Shown piece after piece: positions 20,501 through 32,681 of a DNA stretch of 64,000 nt (positions within the stretch are counted from its first letter, which is position 1; each line of letters begins with the position of its first letter). A program made the position numbers and the translations under genes. Under the pieces are notes generated by a model that ran no database searches, had not been told where the DNA came from, and saw only the letters and a program-made list of their open reading frames with translations. This DNA is from Tetradesmus obliquus (Eukaryota; Chlorophyta; Chlorophyceae; Sphaeropleales; Scenedesmaceae). Location: contig CP126201.1 of the NCBI GenBank assembly GCA_030272155.1, positions 2,152,501-2,216,500 on the forward strand, read 5' to 3'.

Positions 20501-23500
20501 GGCGCAGGTAGCAGCTAACACATGTCCGCTAGACTACCAGCACGAGCAGCTGGCAACTGCTGTTCTGCTCCGAGTCCATAGCGCCTCTCTGTTAGTGCTC
20601 ACAGTACCACCAGTGCGCACAGTACCACTACCAGTTAACTATTATGTATACTGTACGTACAGCTAGTATGCCACCTTGACTTGGTGCCTGCTTGTTTCTG
20701 TATTTTCAAAACCGACATCAGCAGCTGCTCGCGAGCAGCGAGCTCACTTGTGTTGAAGGTGGCCACGGTGGTATACATAGCTGGGTGGTACAGGCAAAGC
20801 AAACACCACTGGAAGCAAGTTCTTTGGCAGCCTGTCGGGTCCGCATGTCTTTGAATGGGTAAGCTGTGTGACGCGACCTGCTGGTGTGCATTCTGTGCAG
20901 AGTGCAGGATGTGAATGGGCCAGCTCTTTGCAGCTGAATAGTGTTTTGAGGCACGCCGTGATTGCTTGCTGCGCTGCCAGTGATCAGCATTTGTTGTCTG
21001 GCAGGCGCGCCGCAAGCAACAGCCTCGCCTGTGCTCGCATGGCTTCACCACAGCAGATGATACTTGCCGCCTTCAGCTCCTGCAGTTGAGAGGACACCAG
21101 TTTGCGCAGCGCAGGCTGCCTTCCCCTGTGATTTGCTGCAGGCGCTGTTGATTGTGAGCATGTTTGCTGGCATACCACGCATGCCTGCTGCGCTGCCGGC
21201 CGTCTGCGTCACAGCGGCTGTTGTCATGCAGGTGTGTACAGTAGGCAGCAGCAGCACATTGTGTGCGCAAACAAACGCGCCGCAAGCAGGGGCCTTGAAA
21301 GGCAATTGCCTGCGCTTGCGATGCGTGCTTCACCACAGCAGATGATACTTGCTTCCTTCAGCTCCTGCAATCAAGACACCAGTTTGCGCAGCGCAGGCTG
21401 CCTTCCCCTGTGATTTGCTGCAGGCGCTGTTGATTGTGAGCATGTTTGATGGCATGCCACGCATGCGTGCTGCGCTGCCGGCCGTCTGTGTCTAAGCGCC
21501 TGTTGTCTTGCAGGTGTGCACAGCAGGCAGCAGCAGCACATTGTGTGCGCAAACAAACGCGCCGCAAGCAGGGGCCTTGAGAGGCAGTTGCCTGCGGTTG
21601 TGCTGCGTGCTTCACCACAGCAGATGATACTTGCTTCCTTCAGCTCCTGCAATCAAGACACCAGTTTGCGCAGCGCAGGCTGCCTTCGCCTGTGTTTTGC
21701 TGCAGGCGCTGTTGATTGTGAGCATGTTTGCTGGCATACCACGCATGCCTGCTGCGCTGCCGGCCGTCTGCGTCACAACGGCTGTTGTCATGCAGGTGTG
21801 CACAGCAGGCAGCAGCAGCATATTGTGTGCGCAAACAAACGCGCCGCAAGCAGGGGCCTTGAAAGGCAGTTGCCTGCGGTTGCGCTGCGTGCTTCACCAC
21901 AGCAGATGATACTTGCTTCCTTCAGCTCCTGCAATCAAGACACCAGTTTGCGCAGCGCAGGCTGCCTTCCCCTGTGATTTGCTGCAGGCGCTGTTGATTG
22001 TGAGCATGTTTGATGGCATGCCACGCATGCGTGCTGCGCTGCCGGCCGTCTGTGTCTAAGCGCCTGTTGTCTTGCAGGTGTGCACAGCAGGCAGCAGCAG
22101 CACATTGTGTGCGCAAACAAACGCGCCGCAAGCAGGGGCCTTGAGAGGCAGTTGCCTGCGGTTGTGCTGCGTGCTTCACCACAGCAGATGATACTTGCTT
22201 CCTTCAGCTCCTGCAATCAAGACACCAGTTTGCGCAGCGCAGGCTGCCTTCGCCTGTGTTTTGCTGCAGGCGCTGTTGATTGTGAGCATGTTTGCTGGCA
22301 TACCACGCATGCCTGCTGCGCTGCCGGCCGTCTGCGTCACAACGGCTGTTGTCATGCAGGTGTGCACAGCAGGCAGCAGCAGCATATTGCATGCGCCAAC
22401 AAACGCGCCGCAAGCAGGGGCCTTGAAAGGCAATTGCCTGCGCTTGCGATGCGTGCTTCACCACGGCAAATGATGCTGCCTTCAGCTCCTGCAATCAAGA
22501 CACCAGTTTGCGCAGCGCAGGCTGCCTTCGCCTGTGATTTGCTGCAGGCGCTGTTGATTGTGAGCATGTTTGATGGCATGCCACGCATGCTTGCTGCGCT
22601 GCCGGCCGTCTGTGTCTAAGCGCCTGTTGTCTTGCAGGTGTGAACAGCAGGCAGCAGCAGCACATTGTGTGCGCAAACAAACGCGCCGCAAGCAGGGGCC
22701 TTGAAAGGCAGTTGCCTGCGGTTGCGCTGCGTGCTTCACCACAGCAGATGATACTTGCTTCCTTCAGCTCCTGCAATCAAGACACCAGTTTGCGCAGCGC
22801 AGGCTGCCTTCCCCTGTGATTTGCTGCAGGCGCTGTTGATTGTGAGCATGTTTGCTGGCATACCACGCATGCCTGCTGCGCTGCCGGCCGTCTGCGTCAC
22901 AACGGCTGTTGTCATGCAGGTGTGCACAGCAGGCAGCAGCAGCATATTGTATGCGCCAACAAACGCGCCGCAAGCAGGGGCCTTGAAAGGCAGTTGCCTG
23001 CGCTTGCGCTGCGTGCTTCACCACAGCAGATGATACTTGCTTCCTTCAGCTCCTGCAATCAAGACACCAGTTTGCGCAGCGCAAGCTGCCTTCGCCTGTG
23101 ATTTGCTGCAGGCGCTGTTGATTGTGAGCATGTTTGATGGCATGCCACGCATGCGTGCTGCGCTGCCGGCCGTCTGTGTCTAAGCGCCTGTTGTCTTGCA
23201 GGTGTGCACAGCAGGCAGCAGCAGCACATTGTGTGCGCAAACAAACGCGCCGCAAGCAGGGGCCTTGAGAGGCAGTTGCCTGCGCTTGCGCTGCGTGCTT
23301 CACCACAGCAGATGATACTTGCTTCCTTCAGCTCCTGCAATCAAGACACCAGTTTGCGCAGCGCAGGCTGCCTTCCCCTGTGATTTGCTGCAGGCGCTGT
23401 TGATTGTGAGCATGTTTGTTGGCATGCCACGCATGCGTGCTGCGCTGCCGGCCGTCTGTGTCTAAGCGCCTGTTGTCTTGCAGGTGTGCACAGCAGGCAG

Positions 23501-26500
23501 CAGCAGCATATTGCATGCGCCAACAAACGCGCCGCAAGCAGGGGCCTTGAAAGGCAGTTGCCTGCGCTTGCGCTGCGTGCTTCACCACAGCAGATGATAC
23601 TTGCTTCCTTCAGCTCCTGCAATCAAGACACCAGTTTGCGCAGCGCAAGCTGCCTTCGCCTGTGATTTGCTGCAGGTGCTGTTGATTGTGAGCATGTTTG
23701 ATGGCATGCCACGCATGCGTGCTGCGCTGCCGGCCGTCTGTGTCTAAGCGCCTGTTGTCTTGCAGGTGTGCACAGCAGGCAGCAGCAGCACATTGTGTGC
23801 GCAAACAAACGCGCCGCAAGCAGGGGCCTTGAAAGGCAGTTGCCTGCGCTTGCGCTGCGTGCTTCACCACAGCAGATGATACTTGCCGCCTTCAGCTCCT
23901 GCAGTTGAGAGGACACCAGTTTGCGCAGCGCAGGCTGCCTTCGCCTGTGTTTTGCGGCAGGCGCTGTTGATTGTGAGCATGTTTGCTGGCATACCACGCA
24001 TGCCTGCTGCGCTGCCGGCCGTCTGCGTCACAACGGCTGTTGTCATGCAGGTGTGCACAGCAGGCAGCAGCAGCATATTGTGTGCGCAAACAAACGCGCC
24101 GCAAGCAGGGGCCTTGAAAGGCAGTTGCCTGCGGTTGCGCTGCGTGCTTCACCACAGCAGATGATACTTGCTTCCTTCAGCTCCTGCAATCAAGACACCA
24201 GTTTGCGCAGCGCAGGCTGCCTTCCCCTGTGATTTGCTGCAGGCGCTGTTGATTGTGAGCATGTTTGATGGCATGCCACGCATGCGTGCTGCGCTGCCGG
24301 CCGTCTGTGTCTAAGCGCCTGTTGTCTTGCAGGTGTGCACAGCAGGCAGCAGCAGCACATTGTGTGCGCAAACAAACGCGCCGCAAGCAGGGGCCTTGAG
24401 AGGCAGTTGCCTGCGGTTGTGCTGCGTGCTTCACCACAGCAGATGATACTTGCTTCCTTCAGCTCCTGCAATCAAGACACCAGTTTGCGCAGCGCAGGCT
24501 GCCTTCGCCTGTGTTTTGCTGCAGGCGCTGTTGATTGTGAGCATGTTTGCTGGCATACCACGCATGCCTGCTGCGCTGCCGGCCGTCTGCGTCACAACGG
24601 CTGTTGTCATGCAGGTGTGCACAGCAGGCAGCAGCAGCATATTGCATGCGCCAACAAACGCGCCGCAAGCAGGGGCCTTGAAAGGCAATTGCCTGCGCTT
24701 GCGATGCGTGCTTCACCACGGCAAATGATGCTGCCTTCAGCTCCTGCAATCAAGACACCAGTTTGCGCAGCGCAGGCTGCCTTCGCCTGTGATTTGCTGC
24801 AGGCGCTGTTGATTGTGAGCATGTTTGATGGCATGCCACGCATGCTTGCTGCGCTGCCGGCCGTCTGTGTCTAAGCGCCTGTTGTCTTGCAGGTGTGAAC
24901 AGCAGGCAGCAGCAGCACATTGTGTGCGCAAACAAACGCGCCGCAAGCAGGGGCCTTGAAAGGCAGTTGCCTGCGGTTGCGCTGCGTGCTTCACCACAGC
25001 AGATGATACTTGCTTCCTTCAGCTCCTGCAATCAAGACACCAGTTTGCGCAGCGCAGGCTGCCTTCCCCTGTGATTTGCTGCAGGCGCTGTTGATTGTGA
25101 GCATGTTTGCTGGCATACCACGCATGCCTGCTGCGCTGCCGGCCGTCTGCGTCACAACGGCTGTTGTCATGCAGGTGTGCACAGCAGGCAGCAGCAGCAT
25201 ATTGTATGCGCCAACAAACGCGCCGCAAGCAGGGGCCTTGAAAGGCAGTTGCCTGCGCTTGCGCTGCGTGCTTCACCACAGCAGATGATACTTGCTTCCT
25301 TCAGCTCCTGCAATCAAGACACCAGTTTGCGCAGCGCAAGCTGCCTTCGCCTGTGATTTGCTGCAGGCGCTGTTGATTGTGAGCATGTTTGATGGCATGC
25401 CACGCATGCGTGCTGCGCTGCCGGCCGTCTGTGTCTAAGCGCCTGTTGTCTTGCAGGTGTGCACAGCAGGCAGCAGCAGCACATTGTGTGCGCAAACAAA
25501 CGCGCCGCAAGCAGGGGCCTTGAGAGGCAGTTGCCTGCGCTTGCGCTGCGTGCTTCACCACAGCAGATGATACTTGCTTCCTTCAGCTCCTGCAATCAAG
25601 ACACCAGTTTGCGCAGCGCAGGCTGCCTTCCCCTGTGATTTGCTGCAGGCGCTGTTGATTGTGAGCATGTTTGTTGGCATGCCACGCATGCGTGCTGCGC
25701 TGCCGGCCGTCTGTGTCTAAGCGCCTGTTGTCTTGCAGGTGTGCACAGCAGGCAGCAGCAGCATATTGCATGCGCCAACAAACGCGCCGCAAGCAGGGGC
25801 CTTGAAAGGCAGTTGCCTGCGCTTGCGCTGCGTGCTTCACCACAGCAGATGATACTTGCTTCCTTCAGCTCCTGCAATCAAGACACCAGTTTGCGCAGCG
25901 CAAGCTGCCTTCGCCTGTGATTTGCTGCAGGTGCTGTTGATTGTGAGCATGTTTGATGGCATGCCACGCATGCGTGCTGCGCTGCCGGCCGTCTGTGTCT
26001 AAGCGCCTGTTGTCTTGCAGGTGTGCACAGCAGGCAGCAGCAGCACATTGTGTGCGCAAACAAACGCGCCGCAAGCAGGGGCCTTGAAAGGCAGTTGCCT
26101 GCGCTTGCGCTGCGTGCTTCACCACAGCAGATGATACTTGCCGCCTTCAGCTCCTGCAGTTGAGAGGACACCAGTTTGCGCAGCGCAGGCTGCCTTCGCC
26201 TGTGTTTTGCGGCAGGCGCTGTTGATTGTGAGCATGTTTGCTGGCATACCACGCATGCCTGCTGCGCTGCCGGCCGTCTGCGTCACAACGGCTGTTGTCA
26301 TGCAGGTGTGCACAGCAGGCAGCAGCAGCATATTGTATGCGCCAACAAACGCGCCGCAAGCAGGGGCCTTGAAAGGCAATTGCCTGCGCTTGCGCTGCGT
26401 GCTTCACCACAGCAAATGATGCTGCCTTCAGCTCCTGCAGTCGGGACACCAGTTTGCGCAGCGCAGGCTGCCTTCGCCTGTGATTTGCTGCAGGCGCTGT

Positions 26501-29500
26501 TGATTGTGAGCATGTTTGATGGCATGCCACGCATGCGTGCTGCGCTGCCGGCCGTCTGTGTCTAAGCGCCTGTTGTCTTGCAGGTGTGTACAGCAGGCAG
26601 CAGCAGCACATTGTGTGCGCAAACAAACGCGCCGCAAGCAGGGGCCTTGAAAGGCAGTTGCCTGCGGTTGCGCTGCGTGCTTCACCACAGCAGATGATAC
26701 TTGCTTCCTTCAGCTCCTGCAATCAAGACACCAGTTTGCGCAGCGCAGGCTGCCTTCCCCTGTGATTTGCTGCAGGCGCTGTTGATTGTGAGCATGTTTG
26801 ATGGCATGCCACGCATGCGTGCTGCGCTGCCGGCCGTCTGTGTCTAAGCGCCTGTTGTCTTGCAGGTGTGCACAGCAGGCAGCAGCAGCACATTGTGTGC
26901 GCAAACAACCGCGCCGCAAGCAGGGGCCTTGAGAGGCAGTTGCCTGCGGTTGTGCTGCGTGCTTCACCACAGCAGATGATACTTGCTTCCTTCAGCTCCT
27001 GCAATCTAGACACCAGTTTGCGCAGCGCAGGCTGCCTTCGCCTGTGTTTTGCTGCAGGCGCTGTTGATTGTGAGCATGTTTGCTGGCATACCACGCATGC
27101 CTGCTGCGCTGCCGGCCGTCTGCGTCACAACGGCTGTTGTCATGCAGGTGTGCACAGCAGGCAGCAGCAGCATATTGCATGCGCCAACAAACGCGCCGCA
27201 AGCAGGGGCCTTGAAAGGCAATTGCCTGCGCTTGCGATGCGTGCTTCACCACGGCAAATGATGCTGCCTTCAGCTCCTGCAATCAAGACACCAGTTTGCG
27301 CAGCGCAGGCTGCCTTCGCCTGTGATTTGCTGCAGGCGCTGTTGATTGTGAGCATGTTTGATGGCATGCCACGCACGCTTGCTGCGCTGCCGGCCGTCTG
27401 TGTCTAAGCGCCTGTTGTCTTGCAGGTGTGTACAGCAGGCAGCAGCAGCACATTCTGTGCGCAAACAAACGCGCCGCAAGCAGGGGCCTTGAGAGGCAGT
27501 TGCCTGCGCTTGCGCTGCGTGCTTCACCACAGCAGATGATACTTGCTTCCTTCAGCTCCTGCAATCAAGACACCAGTTTGCGCAGCGCAGGCTGCCTTCC
27601 CCTGTGATTTGCTGCAGGCGCTGTTGATTGTGAGCATGTTTGCTGGCATGCCACGCATGCGTGCTGCGCTGCCGGCCGTCTGTGTCTAAGCGCCTGTTGT
27701 CTTGCAGGTGTGCACAGCAGGCAGCAGCAGCATATTGCATGCGCCAACAAACGCGCCGCAAGCAGGGGCCTTGAAAGGCAGTTGCCTGCGCTTGCGCTGC
27801 GTGCTTCACCACAGCAGATGATACTTGCTTCCTTCAGCTCCTGCAATCAAGACACCAGTTTGCGCAGCGCAAGCTGCCTTCGCCTGTGATTTGCTGCAGG
27901 TGCTGTTGATTGTGAGCATGTTTGATGGCATGCCACGCATGCGTGCTGCGCTGCCGGCCGTCTGTGTCTAAGCGCCTGTTGTCTTGCAGGTGTGCACAGC
28001 AGGCAGCAGCAGCACATTGTGTGCGCAAACAAACGCGCCGCAAGCAGGGGCCTTGAAAGGCAGTTGCCTGCGCTTGCGCTGCGTGCTTCACCACAGCAGA
28101 TGATACTTGCCGCCTTCAGCTCCTGCAGTTGAGAGGACACCAGTTTGCGCAGCGCAGGCTGCCTTCGCCTGTGTTTTGCGGCAGGCGCTGTTGATTGTGA
28201 GCATGTTTGCTGGCATACCACGCATGCCTGCTGCGCTGCCGGCCGTCTGCGTCACAACGGCTGTTGTCATGCAGGTGTGCACAGCAGGCAGCAGCAGCAT
28301 ATTGTATGCGCCAACAAACGCGCCGCAAGCAGGGGCCTTGAAAGGCAATTGCCTGCGCTTGCGCTGCGTGCTTCACCACGGCAAATGATGCTGCCTTCAG
28401 CTCCTGCAGTCGGGACACCAGTTTGCGCAGCGCAAGCTGCCTTCGCCTGTGATTTGCTGCAGGCGCTGTTGATTGTGAGCATGTTTGATGGCATGCCACG
28501 CATGCGTGCTGCGCTGCCGGCCGTCTGTGTCTAAGCGCCTGTTGTTTTGCAGGTGTGTACAGCAGGCAGCAGCAGCACATTGTGTGCGCCAACAAACGCG
28601 CCGCAAGCAGGGGCCTTGAAAGGCAGTTGCCTGCGGTTGCGCTGCGTGCTTCACCACAGCAGATGATACTTGCTTCCTTCAGCTCCTGCAATCAAGACAC
28701 CAGTTTGCGCAGCGCAGGCTGCCTTCCCCTGTGATTTGCTGCAGGCGCTGTTGATTGTGAGCATGTTTGATGGCATGCCACGCATGCGTGCTGCGCTGCC
28801 GGCCGTCTGTGTCTAAGCGCCTGTTGTCTTGCAGCTGTGCACAGCAGGCAGCAGCAGCACATTGTGTGCGCAAACAAACGCGCCGCAAGCAGGGGCCTTG
28901 AGAGGCAGTTGCCTGCGGTTGTGCTGCGTGCTTCACCACAGCAGATGATACTTGCTTCCTTCAGCTCCTGCAATCAAGACACCAGTTTGCGCAGCGCAGG
29001 CTGCCTTCGCCTGTGATTTGCTGCAGGCGCTGTTGATTGTGAGCATGTTTGCTGGCATACCACGCATGCCTGCTGCGCTGCCGGCCGTCTGCGTCACAAC
29101 GGCTGTTGTCATGCAGGTGTGCACAGCAGGCAGCAGCAGCATATTGTATGCGCCAACAAACGCGCCGCAAGCAGGGGCCTTGAGAGGCAGTTGCCTGCGC
29201 TTGCGCTGCGTGCTTCACCACAGCAGATGATACTTGCTTCCTTCAGCTCCTGCAATCAAGACACCAGTTTGCGCAGCGCAGGCTGCCTTCGCCTGTGATT
29301 TGCTGCAGGCGCTGTTGATTGTGAGCATGTTTGCTGGCATACCACGCATGCCTGCTGCGCTGCCGGCCGTCTGCGTCACAACGGCTGTTGTCATGCAGGT
29401 GTGCACAGCAGGCAGCAGCAGCATATTGTATGCGCCAACAAACGCGCCGCAAGCAGGGGCCTTGAAAGGCAATTGCCTGCGCTTGCGCTGCGTGCTTCAC

Positions 29501-31302
29501 CACGGCAAATGATGCTGCCTTCAGCTCCTGCAGTCGGGACACCAGTTTGCGCAGCGCAAGCTGCCTTCGCCTGTGATTTGCTGCAGGTGCTGTTGATTGT
29601 GAGCATGTTTGATGGCATGCCACGCATGCGTGCTGCGCTGCCGGCCGTCTGTGTCTAAACGCCTGTTGTCTTGCAGGTGTGTACAGCAGGCAGCAGCAGC
29701 ACATTGTGTGCGCAAACAAACGCGCCGCAAGCAGGGGCCTTGAGAGGCAGTTGCCTGCGCTTGCGCTGCGTGCTTCACCACAGCAGATGATACTTGCTTC
29801 CTTCAGCTCCTGCAATCAAGACACCAGTTTGCGCAGCGCAGGCTGCCTTCGCCTGTGATTTGCTGCAGGCGCTGTTGATTGTGAGCATGTTTGCTGGCAT
29901 ACCACGCATGCCTGCTGCGCTGCCGGCCGTCTGCGTCACAACGGCTGTTGTCATGCAGGTGTGCACAGCAGGCAGCAGCAGCATATTGCATGCGCCAACA
30001 AACGCGCCGCAAGCAGGGGCCTTGAAAGGCAATTGCCTGCGCTTGCGATGCGTGCTTCACCACGGCAAATGATGCTGCCTTCAGCTCCTGCAGTCGGGAC
30101 ACCAGTTTGCGCAGCGCAAGCTGCCTTCGCCTGTGATTTGCTGCAGGCGCTGTTGATTGTGAGCATGTTTGATGGCATGCCACGCATGCTTGCTGCGCTG
30201 CCGGCCGTCTGTGTCTAAGCGCCTGTTGTCTTGCAGGTGTGTACAGCAGGCAGCAGCAGCACATTGTGTGCGCAAACAAACGCGCCGCAAGCAGGGGCCT
30301 TGAGAGGCAGTTGCCTGCGCTTGCGCTGCGTGCTTCACCACAGCAGATGATACTTGCTTCCTTCAGCTCCTGCAATCAAGACACCAGTTTGCGCAGCGCA
30401 GGCTGCCTTCCCCTGTGATTTGCTGCAGGCGCTGTTGATTGTGAGCATGTTTGCTGGCATACCACGCATGCCTGCTGCGCTGCCGGCCGTCTGCGTCACA
30501 ACGGCTGTTGTCATGCAGGTGTGCACAGCAGGCAGCAGCAGCATATTGTATGCGCCAACAAACGCGCCGCAAGCAGGGGCCTTGAAAGGCAATTGCCTGC
30601 GCTTGCGCTGCGTGCTTCACCACGGCAAATGATGCTGCCTTCAGCTCCTGCAGTCGGGACACCAGTTTGCGCAGCGCAAGCTGCCTTCGCCTGTGATTTG
30701 CTGCAGGCGCTGTTGATTGTGAGCATGTTTGATGGCATGCCACGCATGCTTGCTGCGCTGCCGGCCGTCTGTGTCTAAGCGCCTGTTGTCTTGCAGGTGT
30801 GTACAGCAGGGTTTCATGAAAGCATGCAAAACCGTCGGATGCACGGCACAAGCACAAGCACAAGCACAAGCACAGGCATGCTGCAGGGGTTGGGGCTGCC
30901 GCAGCTGCTGCCAGCATCATGATGCAGGGTGATCAACCACCAAGCAGCAAGTCTTGATGACATATGAACATAACCATACGGCACATTCTGTCATATCAAC
31001 TGCTCTATCCACTACTGCTGCAACAAGCAGGACACCGGAACCGGACCCTCACTGTCGCCTGCAGCTGCAGCGTCCACGTCCATGTCCTGCGGAGCGCTGC
31101 GAGGTGCGGGATCGACCAGGGGGCATTTTTCAGGGCCATGGTAAAGGTTGAACTGCGTTTTCTGCCGCGGGTCTGGCCGCTGGCACCTTCTACAATTTCT
31201 CGTCAACTCCTTGCCGTTTGTGTCAAAGACGACGACAGCTTCGTCAAACTCGGTGCCTTTGGCGCCTTTCGCAATCATATGAACGTCACGGAATACACAT
31301 AG
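16371..31302 (-). CDS. Unidentified protein with low-complexity acidic/basic tail; satellite-bearing intron
   Basis: Minus-strand exons found by splice sites and phase: 31302-31053, 20329-19931, 19833-19667, 19262-19009, 18730-18456, 18123-17278 and 16919-16371 (TAA at 16373-16371). All phases agree except for a one-base shift inside 18730-18456. Upstream exons are not identified; 31302 follows a good acceptor in phase 0. Visible segments include VFRDVHMIAKGAKGTEFDEA, FGKSSEALAAAFYRNVNLAF, SSITRKLQQYWAKRTHTTL, FKMNSSKDISGWKEHFER, AAFGNLYDARHQKDG and VLENSGFSPSSVKTLLVENM. Three SRRSARLARQ-like repeats (SxRSARLAxQ) then sit among poly-Q/A. The tail is K/G-rich, then S/D/E-rich, then KRARMKPAKL, which suggests a nuclear or DNA-associated protein. 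I do not recognise the family. The intron 31052-20330 contains the whole 282 bp satellite array. Confidence 0.55.
17410..17565 (-). repeat. Exonic CAG/GCA tracts (poly-Ala/Gln) of the minus-strand gene
   Basis: On the plus strand CTG tracts lie at about 17418-17461 and 17538-17563, with another at 16447-16483. Read in the sense (minus) direction they are GCA or CAG and encode alanine or glutamine runs inside open exons. This is the exonic counterpart of the intronic sense-CTG pattern. Confidence 0.75.
21004..30808. repeat. Satellite array: 35 monomers of ~282 bp with higher-order structure
   Basis: A head-to-tail array fills about 9.8 kb. Successive monomers start 282 bp apart, with occasional 278, 281 or 285 bp units. 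Two classes are clear. Class A has GATGGCATGCCACGCATGC and GTCTGTGTCTAAGCGCC. Class B has GCTGGCATACCACGCATGCC and GTCTGCGTCACAACGGC. I count 14 B and 21 A-type units, often alternating. A block of 8 monomers (2255 bp) starting at about 21922 is repeated nearly exactly from about 24177, and a shortened form from 26710. Every monomer has TTGTC(T/A)TGCAG|GTGTG and GATTTGCTGCAG|GCGC, which resemble 3' splice sites, and GCATGC palindromes. The 282 bp length is a multiple of three, so open frames recur in each unit, but stop codons occur in most. It ends abruptly at 30808 and enters a degraded partial unit at about 21004-21050. It lies in an intron of the minus-strand gene. Confidence 0.95.
30847..30876. 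repeat. (CACAAG)n microsatellite beside the satellite end
   Basis: About five units of CACAAG follow the last truncated monomer by 40 bases. It is the only hexanucleotide tract of this type in the window and marks the array boundary. Confidence 0.8.
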
Positions 31303-32681
31303 CTGGCGTGTGAGAGCTGAGCCAGAGAACCAGAGGGAAGGCCGGCAGCTGATAGAGTGGGTGCTTGCGCACTCGAAAGCAACATTGATGCGGTATCAAA
31401 ACTAAATTATATGCAGGTGGGCTTAGGATGTGTGTGGCCTCCTGATGGATGCTGCAAGGGCAGTGTAACTAGTTACTGACAGTCATTGGGGGTCTCTTGA
31501 CAGGCCCACTTCATGTCTGCCTCATGCTGACATCAATCCACCATGCAATCATTGGCTTATGCACATATGTTGCACCGAGCACTTGCAAAAGCGGTTTGCA
31601 TGGCTTCCACATCATGTGTGAGTTGCTGTGTCTGGAGGCATCCTGAAGCTGCAGCTCCGCTCATGTTCCCCCTGAAAAACTAAATGTAAGATGGTATGAA
31701 TATATATTTTTGCAGTGAGAGGGGGGCTAATGGCTTCCTTGCATTGTTCCACAAGCCAGGGCAAGTACCATCCACAGCATGGTCCTGTGGATGCTGGATG
31801 GGGTGCTTGTGGATGAGTTGAGGACATTCTGTGGATGCTTTTTGCCATAGTGCTACGTACACTCGTGTAGGAAATTCGCCTTGAGCTAGAGGGTGCACTG
31901 CCTGCGAGTCCGCTTTTACAGCCTTCTATGGTTTTTTTCGGTAAAAATACTTTTTTGAACCCTACACTGTGCTGTGTCGGTGCTTGCTGGCAACGTTCTC
32001 GAACTGAGGCCTTTTATTAAGGAGCTCCGTGCCTGCTATTAGCTCGAGTACCCACTACCTCTGCGCCCCCTGGTTGAGGCTTTCGTCGTTCAAACTTACA
32101 TTTAGATTTTTTTGAGGCATTGTCTGAGATATCATTACGTGCTCGCGACATCAGTAAACTCAGCCCTCCTGCGAGGCTGGTCACCAGCCAGTGCACCAGC
32201 CAGTGGCTCCGTGCTCAGCAAGCTGCAGGAGGATCAGTGATCAGCTATCTCAGATAAGTCGCTTGGCAGCTGGCGATGATCGGTGGTAGCTCTATTTTGC
32301 CATACCTCCCGAACAAGCGAGTTCCTCTCCCACTGGGATGATGGTCTCACAAAAGCAGCAGATGCAGGACCGTCCTGCATCTGCTGCTTTCGTGAGAACA
32401 TGGGAGAGGAAATCGTTCGTTTGTTGTGCAGTAGTGACTACTGCTGCCCAAAGGCTGACAAGGCAGCCGCTTGAATGTTGCTGCGGCTTGTGCTAGCACT
32501 CACGCACCTGCAAGACATGTCTTGCACTGTACAGTGCAGCAACAGCTGCTAATCTGCTGCCAGGTCGATGATAGAACACCTGCTGCTTACTTTACTAAAG
32601 TCATCATCATCGTGTTACCATTTAAGCCATAGCAACTAAAGTAATGTAGTACATTGGCTGTTCTTGGCTCCTAGCACACGC
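31303..32681. other. Intergenic or unmodelled 5' region of the minus-strand gene
   Basis: Further 5' exons of the gene ending at 16371 should lie here, because its exon at 31302 starts with an acceptor, but I could not place them. At 31765-31835 there is a cluster of TCCACA/TGTGGATG motifs like that at 15718-15860. Around 31920-32160 the sequence is AT-richer than its surroundings with several T runs. A long hairpin lies at 32311-32424. Confidence 0.5.
32311..32424. other. Long inverted repeat (hairpin) with ~28 bp core stem
   Basis: AGCAGCAGATGCAGGAC (32354-32370) pairs perfectly with GTCCTGCATCTGCTGCT (32372-32388), with a single unpaired base at the apex. The stem extends through CTCAC/GTGAG. 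After a 9-base bulge on the left (about 32332-32340) it resumes with TTCCTCTCCCA (32322-32332) against TGGGAGAGGAA (32401-32411), and ends in partially paired GAACAAGCGA/TCGTTCGTTTG. The fold is about 114 bases long. It could be a miRNA-type precursor, a MITE or an inverted-repeat scar. Confidence 0.85.

Noticed and set aside
21050..30808. Dozens of 85-190 residue open frames on both strands inside the satellite, as a repetitive coding gene
   Set aside because: They arise because the unit length is a multiple of three. Most end at stops within each monomer, the 278 bp units break the frame, and the composition (Cys/Ala/Gln-rich in several frames at once) is that of non-coding repeat.
21004..30808. 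CRISPR array
   Set aside because: The repeats are contiguous 282 bp monomers without unique spacers, in an intron-rich eukaryotic context.
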